Shown: positions 9,154-17,677 of the stretch, piece by piece
Position numbering within the stretch: position 1 is the first letter of the stretch
Layout: the number at the start of each line of letters is the position of its first letter
From: AC-32 sp963736055
GTDB taxonomy: Bacteria; Actinomycetota; Thermoleophilia; Gaiellales; Gaiellaceae
DNA: 64,000 nucleotides
Assembly: GCA_963736055.1 (NCBI GenBank)
Contig: CAVTNM010000001.1
Span: forward strand, 310,001-374,000
Direction: 5' to 3'
Program-made: the position numbers and the translations under genes
Notes under the pieces: model-generated
Seen by the model: the letters and a program-made list of their open reading frames with translations, nothing else
Told to the model about the DNA's origin: nothing
Databases searched by the model: none

Positions 9154-9849
9154 ATGCGCGTCGCGGCGCTCTACGACGTCCACGGCAACTTCCCGGCGCT
9201 CGAGGCCGTGCTCGAGGACGTCGAGCGTGCGGGCGTGGACACGATCCTCTTTGGAGGCGACATCGTCCTGGGACCGCCGCAACCGCGGGAAACGGTCGAG
9301 CGCGTCCGGTCGCTGCCGAACGCGCGCTCGATCCGCGGCAACACCGATCGGTACCTCGAGGAGGACCACGAGGACGAGCCGGCGCTCGACTGGCTCCTCG
9401 AGCGGCTCGACGACGAGCAGGTCGACTGGCTCGTGCGCCTGCCGTTCTCGGAGATCCTCGACGACACGTTGTACGTCCACGCGACACCCCGCGACGACAT
9501 GACGGTGATCACGGAGCTGACGACCGACGAGCGCCTGGCCGAGCTGCTCTCCGGCGTCGAGCAGCGCCGGGTCGTCGCCGGCCACACCCACATGCAGCTG
9601 GAGCGCCGCGTGGGAGAGACGATGTTCGTGAACCCGGGCAGCGTCGGGAGGGCGTACGAGGCCGAGCCGGGGGCGTACTGGGCGATCCTCGACGGCGATG
9701 CGATCGAGCTGCGGCGAACGGACTACGACCGCGAGCGGGCGGCGGAGCTCGTGCGCGGCTCCGGCTACCCCGACGCCGAGGAGCTCGCGACCGAGAATGT
9801 CCTCAAGGTGCCGCCCCGGGCAGAGGCGCTGGCCATGTTCGGCGGATGA
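9154..9849 (+). CDS. Calcineurin-like metallophosphoesterase (YfcE/MJ0936 type)
   Basis: A 231-residue metallophosphoesterase. The metal-binding motifs are all visible: DVHGN near residue 8, GGDIVLGP near 35, GNTD near 66, and GHTHMQLE near 147 preceding NPGSVG. The family hydrolyses phosphodiesters or phosphomonoesters with Mn or similar metals. It lies 12 bases after the KH gene and overlaps rimM by four bases, so it belongs to the ribosome-maturation operon, where it is not a usual member. The substrate is unknown; a role in nucleotide or RNA turnover would fit the context but is inference. Confidence 0.88.
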   Translation: MRVAALYDVHGNFPALEAVLEDVERAGVDTILFGGDIVLGPPQPRETVERVRSLPNARSIRGNTDRYLEEDHEDEPALDWLLERLDDEQVDWLVRLPFSEILDDTLYVHATPRDDMTVITELTTDERLAELLSGVEQRRVVAGHTHMQLERRVGETMFVNPGSVGRAYEAEPGAYWAILDGDAIELRRTDYDRERAAELVRGSGYPDAEELATENVLKVPPRAEALAMFGG

Positions 9850-10310
9850 CCGAGCTCGTCCGCGTCGGGCGCGTGGGCAAGCCTCACGGTCTCGACGGCT
9901 CCTTCTTCGTCGAGCAGGGAAGCGAGGACACGGAGAGGTTCTCGGTAGGTGCGACGCTGCACGTCGACGGCGAGCCGGCCAAGGTCGTCGGCTCCAAGCG
10001 CTCGCGCGGGCGGCCGGTGATCAGGCTCGACCGCGCGGCGGAGCGCGGCGCCGAGCTAGCGGTCCCGCGCGCGGAGCTGCCTCCGGCCGACGAGGGCGAG
10101 TACTACGAGTTCCAGCTGGTCGGGCTCGCCGCCGAGGAGGAGGGCGGACGTGAGCTCGGGAGGGTCACGGCCGTGCAGCCGGGGATAGCGAACGACGTGC
10201 TGGAGCTGGACTCGGGCCTCCTGCTTCCGCTGGTCGAGGCCTGCGTGCGGGAGGTAGACCTCGAGGCGGGTCGAATCTGGATCGCACCCGGTTTCGCGCC
10301 TCGTAGCTAA
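9846..10310 (+). CDS. rimM: 16S rRNA processing protein RimM
   Basis: A 154-residue ribosome maturation factor that binds S19 and helps assemble the 30S head. The N-terminal beta-barrel starts VRVGRVGKPHGLDG, the family signature, and the C-terminal PRC-barrel half contains EGEYYEFQLVGL and a late LLPLVEACVREVDL block. The ATG overlaps the phosphoesterase stop by four bases. It is followed 19 bases later by trmD in the expected order. Length and motifs are normal. Confidence 0.95.
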   Translation: MTELVRVGRVGKPHGLDGSFFVEQGSEDTERFSVGATLHVDGEPAKVVGSKRSRGRPVIRLDRAAERGAELAVPRAELPPADEGEYYEFQLVGLAAEEEGGRELGRVTAVQPGIANDVLELDSGLLLPLVEACVREVDLEAGRIWIAPGFAPRS

Positions 10311-10329
10311 CCTGCTCTGCGGCCGTCCC

Positions 10330-10989
10330 TTGCAGCTCGACGTCTTCACTCTTCTCCCTCATGCGTTCGCCTGGCTCACGGAGCAGCGGCCGGTCGCAGC
10401 CGTGCTCGGAGACGAGCTCGAGCTGCGGCTCCTCAACTACCGCGACTACACGCCGCTGGCCTCGGGCCAGGTGGACGACGAGCCGTACGGCGGCGGTGCG
10501 GGCATGGTGCTTAGAGTCGACGTCGTCGCGTCGGCCCTCGAGGCCGTCTACGGAGGCGCGCCGGGCCATCGCGTCGTCGCGCTCAGCCCACAGGGGCGGC
10601 AGCTGACCCAGGAGGTCGTCGAAGAGCTCGCGGCGGAGAAACGCCTGACACTGCTCTCGTCCCGGTTCGAGGGCTTCGACGAGCGCGTCGCCATTCATCT
10701 CGCCTCCGACGCGATCTCGATCGGGCCCTACGTCCTCTCCGGCGGCGAGCTCCCGGCGATGGTGCTCCTCGACGCGGTCGCGCGCCGGCTTCCCGGGGCG
10801 CTCGGCAGCGAGGAATCGGGGTTGGTCGAGAGCTTCTCGCCCGAGCTGGAGGGTGGTCTTGAGTACCCTCACTACACGAGGCCGGCCGAGTTTCGCGGCT
10901 GGAGCGTGCCCGAGGTCCTTCTTTCCGGAAACCACAAGAGAATCGACGAATGGCGCAAGGAACAGAGCCGTCTGAGGACGATGTCGTGA
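10330..10989 (+). CDS. trmD: tRNA (guanine37-N1)-methyltransferase
   Basis: A 219-residue SPOUT-class methyltransferase that makes m1G37 in tRNAs to prevent frameshifting, using S-adenosylmethionine bound in a trefoil knot. The N-terminus LQLDVFTLLPHAF and the YRDYTPLASGQVDDEPYGGG block are diagnostic, as is the knot segment GPYVLSGGELPAM. The start is TTG at 10330, which matches the usual family start one residue before the DVFTL strand. The C-terminal helical domain ends in an HKRIDEWR-type motif. Essential and conserved in this cluster. Confidence 0.96.
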   Translation: MQLDVFTLLPHAFAWLTEQRPVAAVLGDELELRLLNYRDYTPLASGQVDDEPYGGGAGMVLRVDVVASALEAVYGGAPGHRVVALSPQGRQLTQEVVEELAAEKRLTLLSSRFEGFDERVAIHLASDAISIGPYVLSGGELPAMVLLDAVARRLPGALGSEESGLVESFSPELEGGLEYPHYTRPAEFRGWSVPEVLLSGNHKRIDEWRKEQSRLRTMS

Positions 10990-11798
10990 GCGACGAGCGG
11001 GGAACAGAGCCGACCGAGCCGAAGGTCATGGGCGAGGATCACTTCCGCGAGCCGCCGCCGTACCCGCCGGTGCTGGAGCCTGCGTCCGAACGGTCGAAGC
11101 GCGCGGAGCGGCCCTCGCGAAATCCGCTGGATCGCATGACCGCGGGCCTCCCGCGCCCATGGCGGATCGCGATCGACTGGGTTGTGACGATCGCCGGAGC
11201 GATCGCGATCGTGCTCGCGATCAAGGCCTGGGTCGTGAACCCGTACCGGATTCCCTCCTCCTCGATGGAGCCGACGCTGCACTGCGCCCGGCCCGGCCAG
11301 GACTGCGAGGCGCGCCTCTCGGATCGCGTGCTCGCCAACCGCTTCATCTACCACTTTCGCGACCCGCACCGCGGCGAGATCATCGTCTTCAACACCCCGC
11401 CGGCCGCGGAGGACATGTGCGGCGCGAGCGGGACCTTCGTGAAGCGGCTGATCGGGCTTCCGGGCGAGACCGTGACCGAGAAGCAGGGCGGTTTCATCTA
11501 CATCGACGGCAGGAAGCTGAACGAGCCGTACATCAAGCCCGACCGGCGCCAGCGCGACTCGACGACCGGGACCTGGAAGGTCCCCAAGGGCTCGTACTTC
11601 TTCATGGGCGACAACCGCGGCGAGTCGTGCGACTCGCGCCGCTGGGGCTCGGTCCCGCGCAAGAACCTGATCGGCAAGGTCTTCGCCACCTACTGGCCGC
11701 CGAACCGGATCTCCCTGCACACGATCCTGCCCACGCCGCTCATCGGCTTCGTGTTCGTGGTTCCGCTGCGACGCCGACGGCGCCGCGGCGTGCGCTAG
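10986..11798 (+). CDS. lepB: Signal peptidase I
   Basis: A type I signal peptidase of about 270 residues. A disordered acidic N-terminus precedes a transmembrane span (IAIDWVVTIAGAIAIVLAIK). The catalytic serine is in IPSSSMEPTL and the general-base lysine in TFVKRLIGLPGE; box E, GDNRGESCDSRRWG, is present. A second hydrophobic stretch and an Arg-rich tail end the protein. I prefer GTG 10986, which overlaps the trmD stop by four bases with GAGG upstream; the ATG at 10950 would add 12 residues inside trmD. Its position between trmD and rplS is less common than after rplS. Confidence 0.94.
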   Translation: MSDERGTEPTEPKVMGEDHFREPPPYPPVLEPASERSKRAERPSRNPLDRMTAGLPRPWRIAIDWVVTIAGAIAIVLAIKAWVVNPYRIPSSSMEPTLHCARPGQDCEARLSDRVLANRFIYHFRDPHRGEIIVFNTPPAAEDMCGASGTFVKRLIGLPGETVTEKQGGFIYIDGRKLNEPYIKPDRRQRDSTTGTWKVPKGSYFFMGDNRGESCDSRRWGSVPRKNLIGKVFATYWPPNRISLHTILPTPLIGFVFVVPLRRRRRRGVR

Positions 11799-11828
11799 CA
11801 TTCCGCGTCGGCCTCCCGGCCTCTTTGT

Positions 11829-12443
11829 ATGAACCGCGTGATCGAACACCTCGAGCAGCGCCAGCTGCGCGGCAACCTGCCGCCGTTCAAGGCGGGGGAC
11901 AGCGTGCGCGTGCACTTCCAGGTGATCGAGGGCCAGCGGCGCCGCGTGCAGGTGTTCGAGGGGATCGTGCTCAAGCGCCAGGGCGCGGGCGTGCGGGAGA
12001 CGTTCACCGTGCGCAAGCAGTCGTTCGGCGTCGGCGTCGAGCGGACGTTCCCGGTGCACTCGCCCAAGATCGAGCGCATCGAGGTGACCGCGATCGGCGA
12101 CGTCAACCGCGCCAAGCTCTACTACCTGCGCGGAAAGGTGGGGAAGCGGGCGCGCGTCCGCGCCAAGCGTGGGGTCGTGCTGCCGGAGTCGGAGCTGCTC
12201 GTGGGCGCGATGCCGCCCGAGGGCGAGGACCTCGACGAGGAGCTTGTCGCCGAGGTGGTCGACGATGCTGGGCCGGAGGCAGAAGCAGCGCCCGAGGACG
12301 CGGAAGCGGGGGAGGCAGAGGCGGCGGAGGAGCCCGGTCCCGAGCCCGAGGCCGCGGTAGAGCCCGAGCCGGAGCCCGTTGCCGAGGCCGAGCCGGAACC
12401 GGCCGCCGAGGCGGAGGCCGAGCCGGAACCGGTCAAGGAGTAA
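11829..12443 (+). CDS. rplS: 50S ribosomal protein L19 with a long acidic C-terminal extension
   Basis: Residues 1-115 are a canonical L19, a large-subunit protein at the 30S interface: FKAGDSVRVHFQVIEG, RVQVFEGIVLKRQ and RAKLYYLRGKVGK. Typical L19 ends near there. This one continues to 204 residues with a tail of about 85 residues that is almost entirely Glu, Ala, Pro, Asp and Val and is strongly acidic, with PEPEP-type repeats. The tail is in frame without lesions and uses the same GC-rich codons. It is presumably disordered. Translation of rplS is likely part of the trmD-lepB operon, and rnhB follows after 54 bases. Confidence 0.95.
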   Translation: MNRVIEHLEQRQLRGNLPPFKAGDSVRVHFQVIEGQRRRVQVFEGIVLKRQGAGVRETFTVRKQSFGVGVERTFPVHSPKIERIEVTAIGDVNRAKLYYLRGKVGKRARVRAKRGVVLPESELLVGAMPPEGEDLDEELVAEVVDDAGPEAEAAPEDAEAGEAEAAEEPGPEPEAAVEPEPEPVAEAEPEPAAEAEAEPEPVKE

Positions 12444-12497
12444 CGAAAGCGTCACGAGTGCTGGGCGCCGGCTGAGCGTGGCGCTATCCTCGCGGCC

Positions 12498-13127
12498 GTG
12501 GCTCGTCGCACCGGCCGGAAGCTTCTCCAGTTCGATCGCAAGCTCGGCGCGCGCTTCGTCGCCGGCGCTGACGAGGCGGGGCGCGGGCCGCTCGCGGGGC
12601 CGTTGCTCGTCGCCGGGGTGCTGCTCGACTACGCGAAGCTGCACGACCACGCGGTCCGGCCGCTCGCCTGCCTGAACGACTCGAAGCAGTGCAGCGAGGC
12701 CGAGCGTGAGGCGCTCTTCCGGGCGGTCCTGGGCTGCGCGGAGCGGGTGGTGGTGCGCGCGGTGCCGCCGGGGCAGATCGACCGCGACGGCCTCCACCGC
12801 TCGAACCTCGCCGGCCTGCGCGCCGTCCTGACCGAGCTGGCTCCTCCCGCCGAGGTCTGCCTCGTCGACGGCTTCCGTCTCGGGCCGGCCGCCCCGGAGC
12901 ACCGTGCCGTCGTGGACGGGGACGAGAAGAGCGCCGCCATCGCAGCAGCCTCGATCGTCGCGAAGGTGACGCGCGATCGGATGATGCGGCGGATGGACGC
13001 GCTCTATCCCGCCTACGGGTTCCGCTCGCACGTCGGGTACATCACGCCTCGACACTCGGCGGTCGTCCGCGAGCGGGGGCCCTGTGAGATCCACCGCCGG
13101 TCCTTCCAGGCCCTCTGCTACGCGTAA
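12498..13127 (+). CDS. rnhB: Ribonuclease HII
   Basis: A 209-residue RNase HII that cuts RNA in RNA-DNA hybrids and excises single ribonucleotides from DNA. The metal-binding acidic residues begin in GADEAGRGPLAGP (about residue 22), with the later Asp in CLVDGFRL and the final block DGDEKSAAIAAASIVAKVTRD. The GTG start at 12498 is the first in-frame start before the conserved core. It follows rplS, as in many bacteria, and precedes the YraN-like gene. Confidence 0.96.
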   Translation: MARRTGRKLLQFDRKLGARFVAGADEAGRGPLAGPLLVAGVLLDYAKLHDHAVRPLACLNDSKQCSEAEREALFRAVLGCAERVVVRAVPPGQIDRDGLHRSNLAGLRAVLTELAPPAEVCLVDGFRLGPAAPEHRAVVDGDEKSAAIAAASIVAKVTRDRMMRRMDALYPAYGFRSHVGYITPRHSAVVRERGPCEIHRRSFQALCYA

Positions 13128-13472
13128 CACTGCGTCGGCCGTCGGAAGGGCGGCGGGGCGCGCCGAGCGCTCTGGCACTACCGGCTGCGCGGCTGGAACG
13201 GTGCTCGGCCAGAACGTCTGGATCGGCGGCGAAACGAGCTCGACCTGGTGCTCCGGCGCGGCAGGCGGCTCGTGTTCTGCGAGGTGAAGGCGAAGGCGGG
13301 AGAGCGCTACGGCGACCCGTTCGAGATGGTCGGCCCCGAGAAGCAACGCAGGCTCCGCCGCGCCGCGGAGGCCTGGCTGGCCGCGAACCCGGGCCTGGCC
13401 GAGCTGGAGCCGCGGTTCGATGTGGTTGCGTTTCGGGGCGGCCGGTTGGAGCGGCTGGCGGAGGCGTTCTAG
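13128..13472 (+). pseudogene. UPF0102 (YraN) nuclease-like gene with its N-terminal half split between frames
   Basis: From about 13233 to 13472 one frame reads NELDLVLRRGRRLVFCEVKAK, which matches the UPF0102/YraN core (the (G/N)E(I/L)DLV...V.VEVK motif), ending at a stop at 13470-13472. Upstream, family-like sequence jumps frames: RALWHYRLRGWN is in the same frame, VLGQNVWIGG lies one base over at 13201-13230, and a GRAAGRAER-type start lies in that second frame too. No ATG, GTG or TTG opens the core frame before 13248. The gene is therefore broken by small compensating indels, real or from sequencing. YraN sits next to rnhB and comM/dprA in many genomes, so the location fits. Confidence 0.7.
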
Positions 13473-13497
13473 CGCCGCCGTCGAACCGGTCGGGGCC

Positions 13498-14607
13498 GTG
13501 GCCTCGACCCAGGACGCTCTCTACCGGCGCATCGATCTCGACCTCTCGTGGTCGGAGCGCGATCTCCCCGAGCGCGAGCGCACCAAGCACGTCCACCGCC
13601 TGCATCCGTACCTCGGCAAGTTCATCCCGCAGCTCGTGGAGGCACTCCTGGCTCGGCACCTGCCGGCCGATGGCCGAGTGCTCGACCCGTTCGCGGGCTC
13701 CGGGACGACGCTCGTGCAGGCGCTGGAGTCGGGCTTTGACGCGACCGGGTCGGACGTCGCACCATTCAACTGCCTGCTGATGCGGGTGAAGACGCGCGAG
13801 TACAACCCGTTCGTGCTCGAGTCGGAGCTTCGGGATGCGCTGGCGCGGCTGGACGGGTTCGACGAGGCGCGGCCGCAAGGCCAGGTCTCGCGGTACGTGC
13901 GCGACTGGTACGCGCCGAAGGCGGCGGCCGAGCTGCTCTTCTTCCGCGGGCTGGTGGAGGACTACGAGCACGCCGACGTGCTCCGGATCGTGCTGGCGCG
14001 GGCCGCGCGCTCGGCGCGGCGGACCACGCACTTCGACCTCGACTTCCCGCGGGCACCCCAACGCTCCGAGTACTGGTGCCACAAGCACCGGAAGACCTGT
14101 CGCCCGGTGGGAGAGGCGCGCCGGTTCCTGCGCCGGTACGCGCTCGACACCTTGTCGCGCATCCGCGAGTTCTCGCGAGTGCGAGGGCGCGGCCGGGAGG
14201 CGGAGGTGCTGCACGGCGACGGGCGCGAGCTGGACTTCGGGACGGGTTTCGACGGCGTCGTCACCTCGCCGCCGTACCCGGGCCTGATCGACTACCACGA
14301 GCAGCACCGCTACGCCTACGAGCTGCTGGGCCTGGAGGAGTTTCGGGAGCTCGAGCTCGGCAAGGGCACCAGCCGGAAAGCACTGGAGGCGTACAGCGCC
14401 GGCATCGCGGCGGTGCTGTCGAACGTCCGGCGGGCGCTCGAGCCCGGCGCTCCGGTCGTGATCGTGATCAACGACCGCCGTGAGCTCTACCCGGAGATCC
14501 TCGAGCGTGCCGGCCTCCGGCTCGAGGAGCGTTACCGCAGGCACGTGAACCGAAGAACCGGCCGCCGGGCGGGCGAGTTCTTCGAGGACGTGCTCGTAGC
14601 TCGATAG
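13498..14607 (+). CDS. Orphan DNA methyltransferase (N4-cytosine/N6-adenine type)
   Basis: A 369-residue SAM-dependent methyltransferase. The SAM-binding motif DPFAGSGTTL comes first (about residue 61) and the catalytic TSPPYPGLIDY follows (about 257), the SPPY tetrapeptide class that methylates exocyclic amino groups, usually in DNA. Between them lies a target-recognition-sized region with a CHKHRKTC cluster that might bind metal. There is no restriction endonuclease nearby, so it is an orphan enzyme. It is sandwiched between yraN and comM/dprA and starts at GTG 13498, only 25 bases after the yraN stop. An RNA substrate is possible but less likely from the motif. Confidence 0.82.
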   Translation: MASTQDALYRRIDLDLSWSERDLPERERTKHVHRLHPYLGKFIPQLVEALLARHLPADGRVLDPFAGSGTTLVQALESGFDATGSDVAPFNCLLMRVKTREYNPFVLESELRDALARLDGFDEARPQGQVSRYVRDWYAPKAAAELLFFRGLVEDYEHADVLRIVLARAARSARRTTHFDLDFPRAPQRSEYWCHKHRKTCRPVGEARRFLRRYALDTLSRIREFSRVRGRGREAEVLHGDGRELDFGTGFDGVVTSPPYPGLIDYHEQHRYAYELLGLEEFRELELGKGTSRKALEAYSAGIAAVLSNVRRALEPGAPVVIVINDRRELYPEILERAGLRLEERYRRHVNRRTGRRAGEFFEDVLVAR

Positions 14608-14674
14608 GCGGTCTTTCCACTTTCGGCACAATCGCGTTACTGTCAGGTGCTTCCGCGTTGCCTACGCTGGCGAC

Positions 14675-16144
14675 GTGCTCGCGCGGACGGTCACTCATGC
14701 GCTCGTCGGGCTCGACGCTCGCCGCGTCGAGGTCGAGGCGCATCTCCAACGAGGCCTCCCGGCGTTCGCGATCGTCGGGCTCGCCGATCGCGCCTGCCAG
14801 GAGGCGAAGGAGCGGGTCAGAAGCGGGATCGCTTCTGCAGAGCTCGAGTGGCCGTTGCGGCGGATCACGGTCAATCTCGCTCCGGCGGAGCTTCGCAAGG
14901 AAGGCTCGGGCTTCGACCTCCCGATTGCGTTGGCGGTGCTGGCCGCGTCCCGACAGGTGCCGGCCGAGGCGCTCGCCGGACACGCCGCCGTCGGCGAGCT
15001 CGCCCTGGACGGCCGTCTGCGCCCCGTAGGTGGGGTTCTGGCTGCGGCCGAAGGCGCCCGGCAGGCCGGGCTGGCGAAGCTCCTCTGCGCGGCAGGCTGC
15101 GCGGCCGAAGCGGCGCTGGCCGGCATCGAGCCCGTGCCCCTACGGCACCTGGCGGAGGCGGTCGGCTATCTGAGGGGCGACTGGGTGCCTCCTCCGGTCG
15201 AGCGGGTCTCGCTGAACGGGCACGACGCGGAGCCGCCCGGTCCGGACCTGGTCGACGTGCGAGGCCAGGAGCGCGCGCGGCGGGCGCTCGAGCTCGCGGC
15301 TGCGGGCGGGCACAACCTTCTACTCGGCGGGCCTCCCGGAACGGGGAAGACCATGCTGGCGCGCCGACTGCCGGGGATCCTGCCACGGTTGCCGCCGGAG
15401 GAGGCGCTCGAGATCACGAGGATCCATTCCGTCGCCGGGCTGCTCCCGCCCGGGCGGCCGCTGGTGAGCTCGCCGCCGTTTCGCGCGCCGCACCATACGG
15501 CCTCGGTCTCGGCCATCGTCGGCGGCGGCCCCACGCCTCGTCCGGGCGAGGCGAGCCTTGCGCATCACGGTGTCCTGTTCTTGGACGAGCTGGCCGAGTT
15601 CCCTCGGAACGCGCTCGAGGCGCTACGGCAGCCGCTCGAGGACGGGGCGATCTCGATCGCGCGGGTCGGCGGGAAGGTCGTTTTCCCGGCGCGGTTCCAG
15701 CTCGTTGGGACGATGAACCTCTGCCCGTGCGGCGCGCGAGGCGACCCTGCGGCGGAGTGTTCCTGCTCTGCGGCACGGCTCGCCGCCTACCGCGACAAGC
15801 TCTCGCGGGCCCTGCTCGACCGCTTCGACCTGGTGGTCACGGTGCCACGGCCACGTGCTCGTGAGCTCGAAGGCGGCCCTGCGGAAGGCTCCAAGGCTGT
15901 CCGGGAGCGGGTGACAGCGGCTCGGGCACGGGCGGCGCCTAGTACACCGTTGAAGCGCACCGCGGAGGCGAGTGAGCTCCTGAGCAGGGCCGTGGAGCGC
16001 CTGCCGCTGTCTGCGCGCGGCCGGGCGCGGGTGGCACGCGTCGCGCGGACCGCCGCGCTGCTGGCGGGCGCTGACGAGGTTGCGCCCGAGCACGTTGCGG
16101 AGGCGATGTCGTATCGCTCGCCGAGCGAGCTGGGGACGCCGTGA
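14675..16144 (+). CDS. comM: ComM/YifB-family AAA ATPase (Mg-chelatase-like)
   Basis: A 489-residue protein with the N-terminal Lon-protease-like domain (VEAHLQRGLPAFAIVGL), an AAA module with Walker A GGPPGTGKTMLARRLPG near residue 221 and Walker B VLFLDELAEF, and a cysteine-bearing segment (CPCGARGDP, CSC). ComM is a ring helicase that promotes branch migration during natural transformation. It overlaps dprA by four bases (GTGA), a pairing typical of competence and DNA processing. The start is GTG at 14675. All motor motifs appear intact. Confidence 0.94.
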   Translation: MLARTVTHALVGLDARRVEVEAHLQRGLPAFAIVGLADRACQEAKERVRSGIASAELEWPLRRITVNLAPAELRKEGSGFDLPIALAVLAASRQVPAEALAGHAAVGELALDGRLRPVGGVLAAAEGARQAGLAKLLCAAGCAAEAALAGIEPVPLRHLAEAVGYLRGDWVPPPVERVSLNGHDAEPPGPDLVDVRGQERARRALELAAAGGHNLLLGGPPGTGKTMLARRLPGILPRLPPEEALEITRIHSVAGLLPPGRPLVSSPPFRAPHHTASVSAIVGGGPTPRPGEASLAHHGVLFLDELAEFPRNALEALRQPLEDGAISIARVGGKVVFPARFQLVGTMNLCPCGARGDPAAECSCSAARLAAYRDKLSRALLDRFDLVVTVPRPRARELEGGPAEGSKAVRERVTAARARAAPSTPLKRTAEASELLSRAVERLPLSARGRARVARVARTAALLAGADEVAPEHVAEAMSYRSPSELGTP

Positions 16145-17133
16145 AGGAGCTCGCGCTCGCTGCGTTCGCGGCCGAGACAGGCTCGCACGTCGTCGTGGAG
16201 CCACGCGGGCGGCGATTCGGGCGGTTCCACCGAGCCTTCGACGCGGATCGATATCTCCAGACGCTCGAGGAGCGGGGCCTGCGGTTCGTCGGCCGTGGCG
16301 ACCCCGCGTATCCGCCACTCCTGCTCGAGCTCCACGACCCGCCGGCCGGACTCTTTCTTCGTGGGCAAGGAAGCGCCGAGCTGCTGCGCGGACCTGCTGT
16401 CGCGATCGTCGGGGCTCGCGCGTGCTCGTCGTACGGTTCTCAGGTCGCGCGGCTGCTCGGCCGCGAGCTCGCCGGGGCCGGCGTCGTCGTCGTCAGCGGC
16501 CTTGCCCGGGGCGTTGACGGTGAGGCGCACCGGGGAGCGCTGGAAGCGGGCGGGCTGACGGTCGCGATCCTCGGCTGCGGGATCGATCGCGACTATCCCG
16601 CGGCGCACGCACAGCTCGCCCGGCGCATCAGCGAACAAGGCCTCGTCGCGTCGGAGTACGCCCCCGGGGTCGAGCCTGCGCCGTGGCGGTTTCCGGCCAG
16701 GAACCGCATCGTTGCTGGGCTCGCCGCTGCAACCGTGATCGTCGAGGCGCGTGAGCGGAGCGGCGCACTGATCACTGCGGACTTCGCGCTCGAGGCAGGA
16801 CGGGAGGTGTTCGCGGTGCCGGGTGAGATCACCTCGGCGCTGTCGGTCGGAGCCAACGGGCTCCTCCGGTTGGGCGCGACCCCCTTGACGAGCTCCGGCG
16901 ACGTGCTCGAGGCACTCGGCATTGCCCCGGCGGCGGCGGTGCCGCTCCCGCTCGGCCAGCCCGCGGCGACCCTGCTGGCCGCGCTCGCAGGCGAGGCCGC
17001 CGGGGCAGACCAGCTCGCGCGGGTCACGGGCCTGGACGCCCAGAGCGTCGCGACCGCGCTCGCCGAGCTCGAGCTGGCAGGCGCCGTTGCCGAGGCCGAC
17101 GGCCTGTACAGAGGGGTGAGGCCGCCCGGCTAA
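16141..17133 (+). CDS. dprA: DNA processing protein DprA
   Basis: A 330-residue DprA/Smf protein, which binds incoming single-stranded DNA and loads RecA during transformation. The Rossmann-like core shows AIVGARACSSYG, VVSGLARGVDGEAHRGAL, AILGCGIDRDYP and the FPARNRIVAGLA block. A C-terminal winged-helix-like domain starts near residue 275. The first position of the usual GSRR is varied (GARA). It is coupled to comM and is the last gene of the cluster that starts at ffh; a convergent VOC gene follows. Confidence 0.95.
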   Translation: MKELALAAFAAETGSHVVVEPRGRRFGRFHRAFDADRYLQTLEERGLRFVGRGDPAYPPLLLELHDPPAGLFLRGQGSAELLRGPAVAIVGARACSSYGSQVARLLGRELAGAGVVVVSGLARGVDGEAHRGALEAGGLTVAILGCGIDRDYPAAHAQLARRISEQGLVASEYAPGVEPAPWRFPARNRIVAGLAAATVIVEARERSGALITADFALEAGREVFAVPGEITSALSVGANGLLRLGATPLTSSGDVLEALGIAPAAAVPLPLGQPAATLLAALAGEAAGADQLARVTGLDAQSVATALAELELAGAVAEADGLYRGVRPPG

Positions 17134-17183
17134 AGCGGCCTTTCTCGGAGCTCGTGTGTTCGAGCCGGCGCGCTTCCTCGGGT

Positions 17184-17555
17184 CTAGCTCTCGCCCGGCG
17201 CTGGGACTGTCTCGTCGGACTGGAAGAGCGAGAAGGCGTTGCCCTCGGTGTCCCGGCAGCGGGCGTACCAGCCGATCGTCGGAATGGGCTGCTTGTCGTC
17301 CGCGGAGCCGCCGAGCTCACGCGCACGCGCGATCGAGGCGTCGATGTCGGAGGTGGCGAAGTAGACGATCGGGCCGGAGCCGGGTGCCTCGTCGGAGGGA
17401 TAGATCGCCCCGCCCGGCTCGATCCCCTCGAGCATGTGGTACTCGACCGGCCCGCTCCACTCACGGAACTTCCAGCCGAACAACGAGCCCCAGAACTCCT
17501 TGGCCCGGCCCGCATTTTCAGCCGGCAGCTCGAAATGCACCAACTGACCTTCCAT
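17184..17555 (-). CDS. VOC (glyoxalase/bleomycin resistance) family protein
   Basis: A 123-residue protein with two beta-alpha-beta-beta-beta repeats of the vicinal oxygen chelate fold. It opens VHFELPAENAGRAKEFWGSLFGW, a pattern common in this family, and ends with the second-repeat strand DTEGNAFSLFQ. VOC proteins are metal-dependent lyases, dioxygenases or binding proteins; potential ligands are the His near residue 7 and a Glu in the last strand. No substrate can be deduced. It stands alone, convergent with dprA and about 120 bases downstream of the cyclodeaminase-like gene on the same strand. Confidence 0.88.
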   Translation of the reverse strand: MEGQLVHFELPAENAGRAKEFWGSLFGWKFREWSGPVEYHMLEGIEPGGAIYPSDEAPGSGPIVYFATSDIDASIARARELGGSADDKQPIPTIGWYARCRDTEGNAFSLFQSDETVPAPGES

Positions 17556-17677
17556 CTGGCCCCTCCTTCGCGTAGGAGCGGTCAGACTACCTTCGTCCTC
17601 GAGCGACCAATTGGCGCGCCGGTCCGACTAACGCTACGGACTGGCGTCGGGCCGCCGCCGGGTGTGTGGAGGGCCGC

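Noticed and set aside
13498..14607. Restriction-modification system
   Set aside because: No endonuclease or specificity gene beside the methylase.
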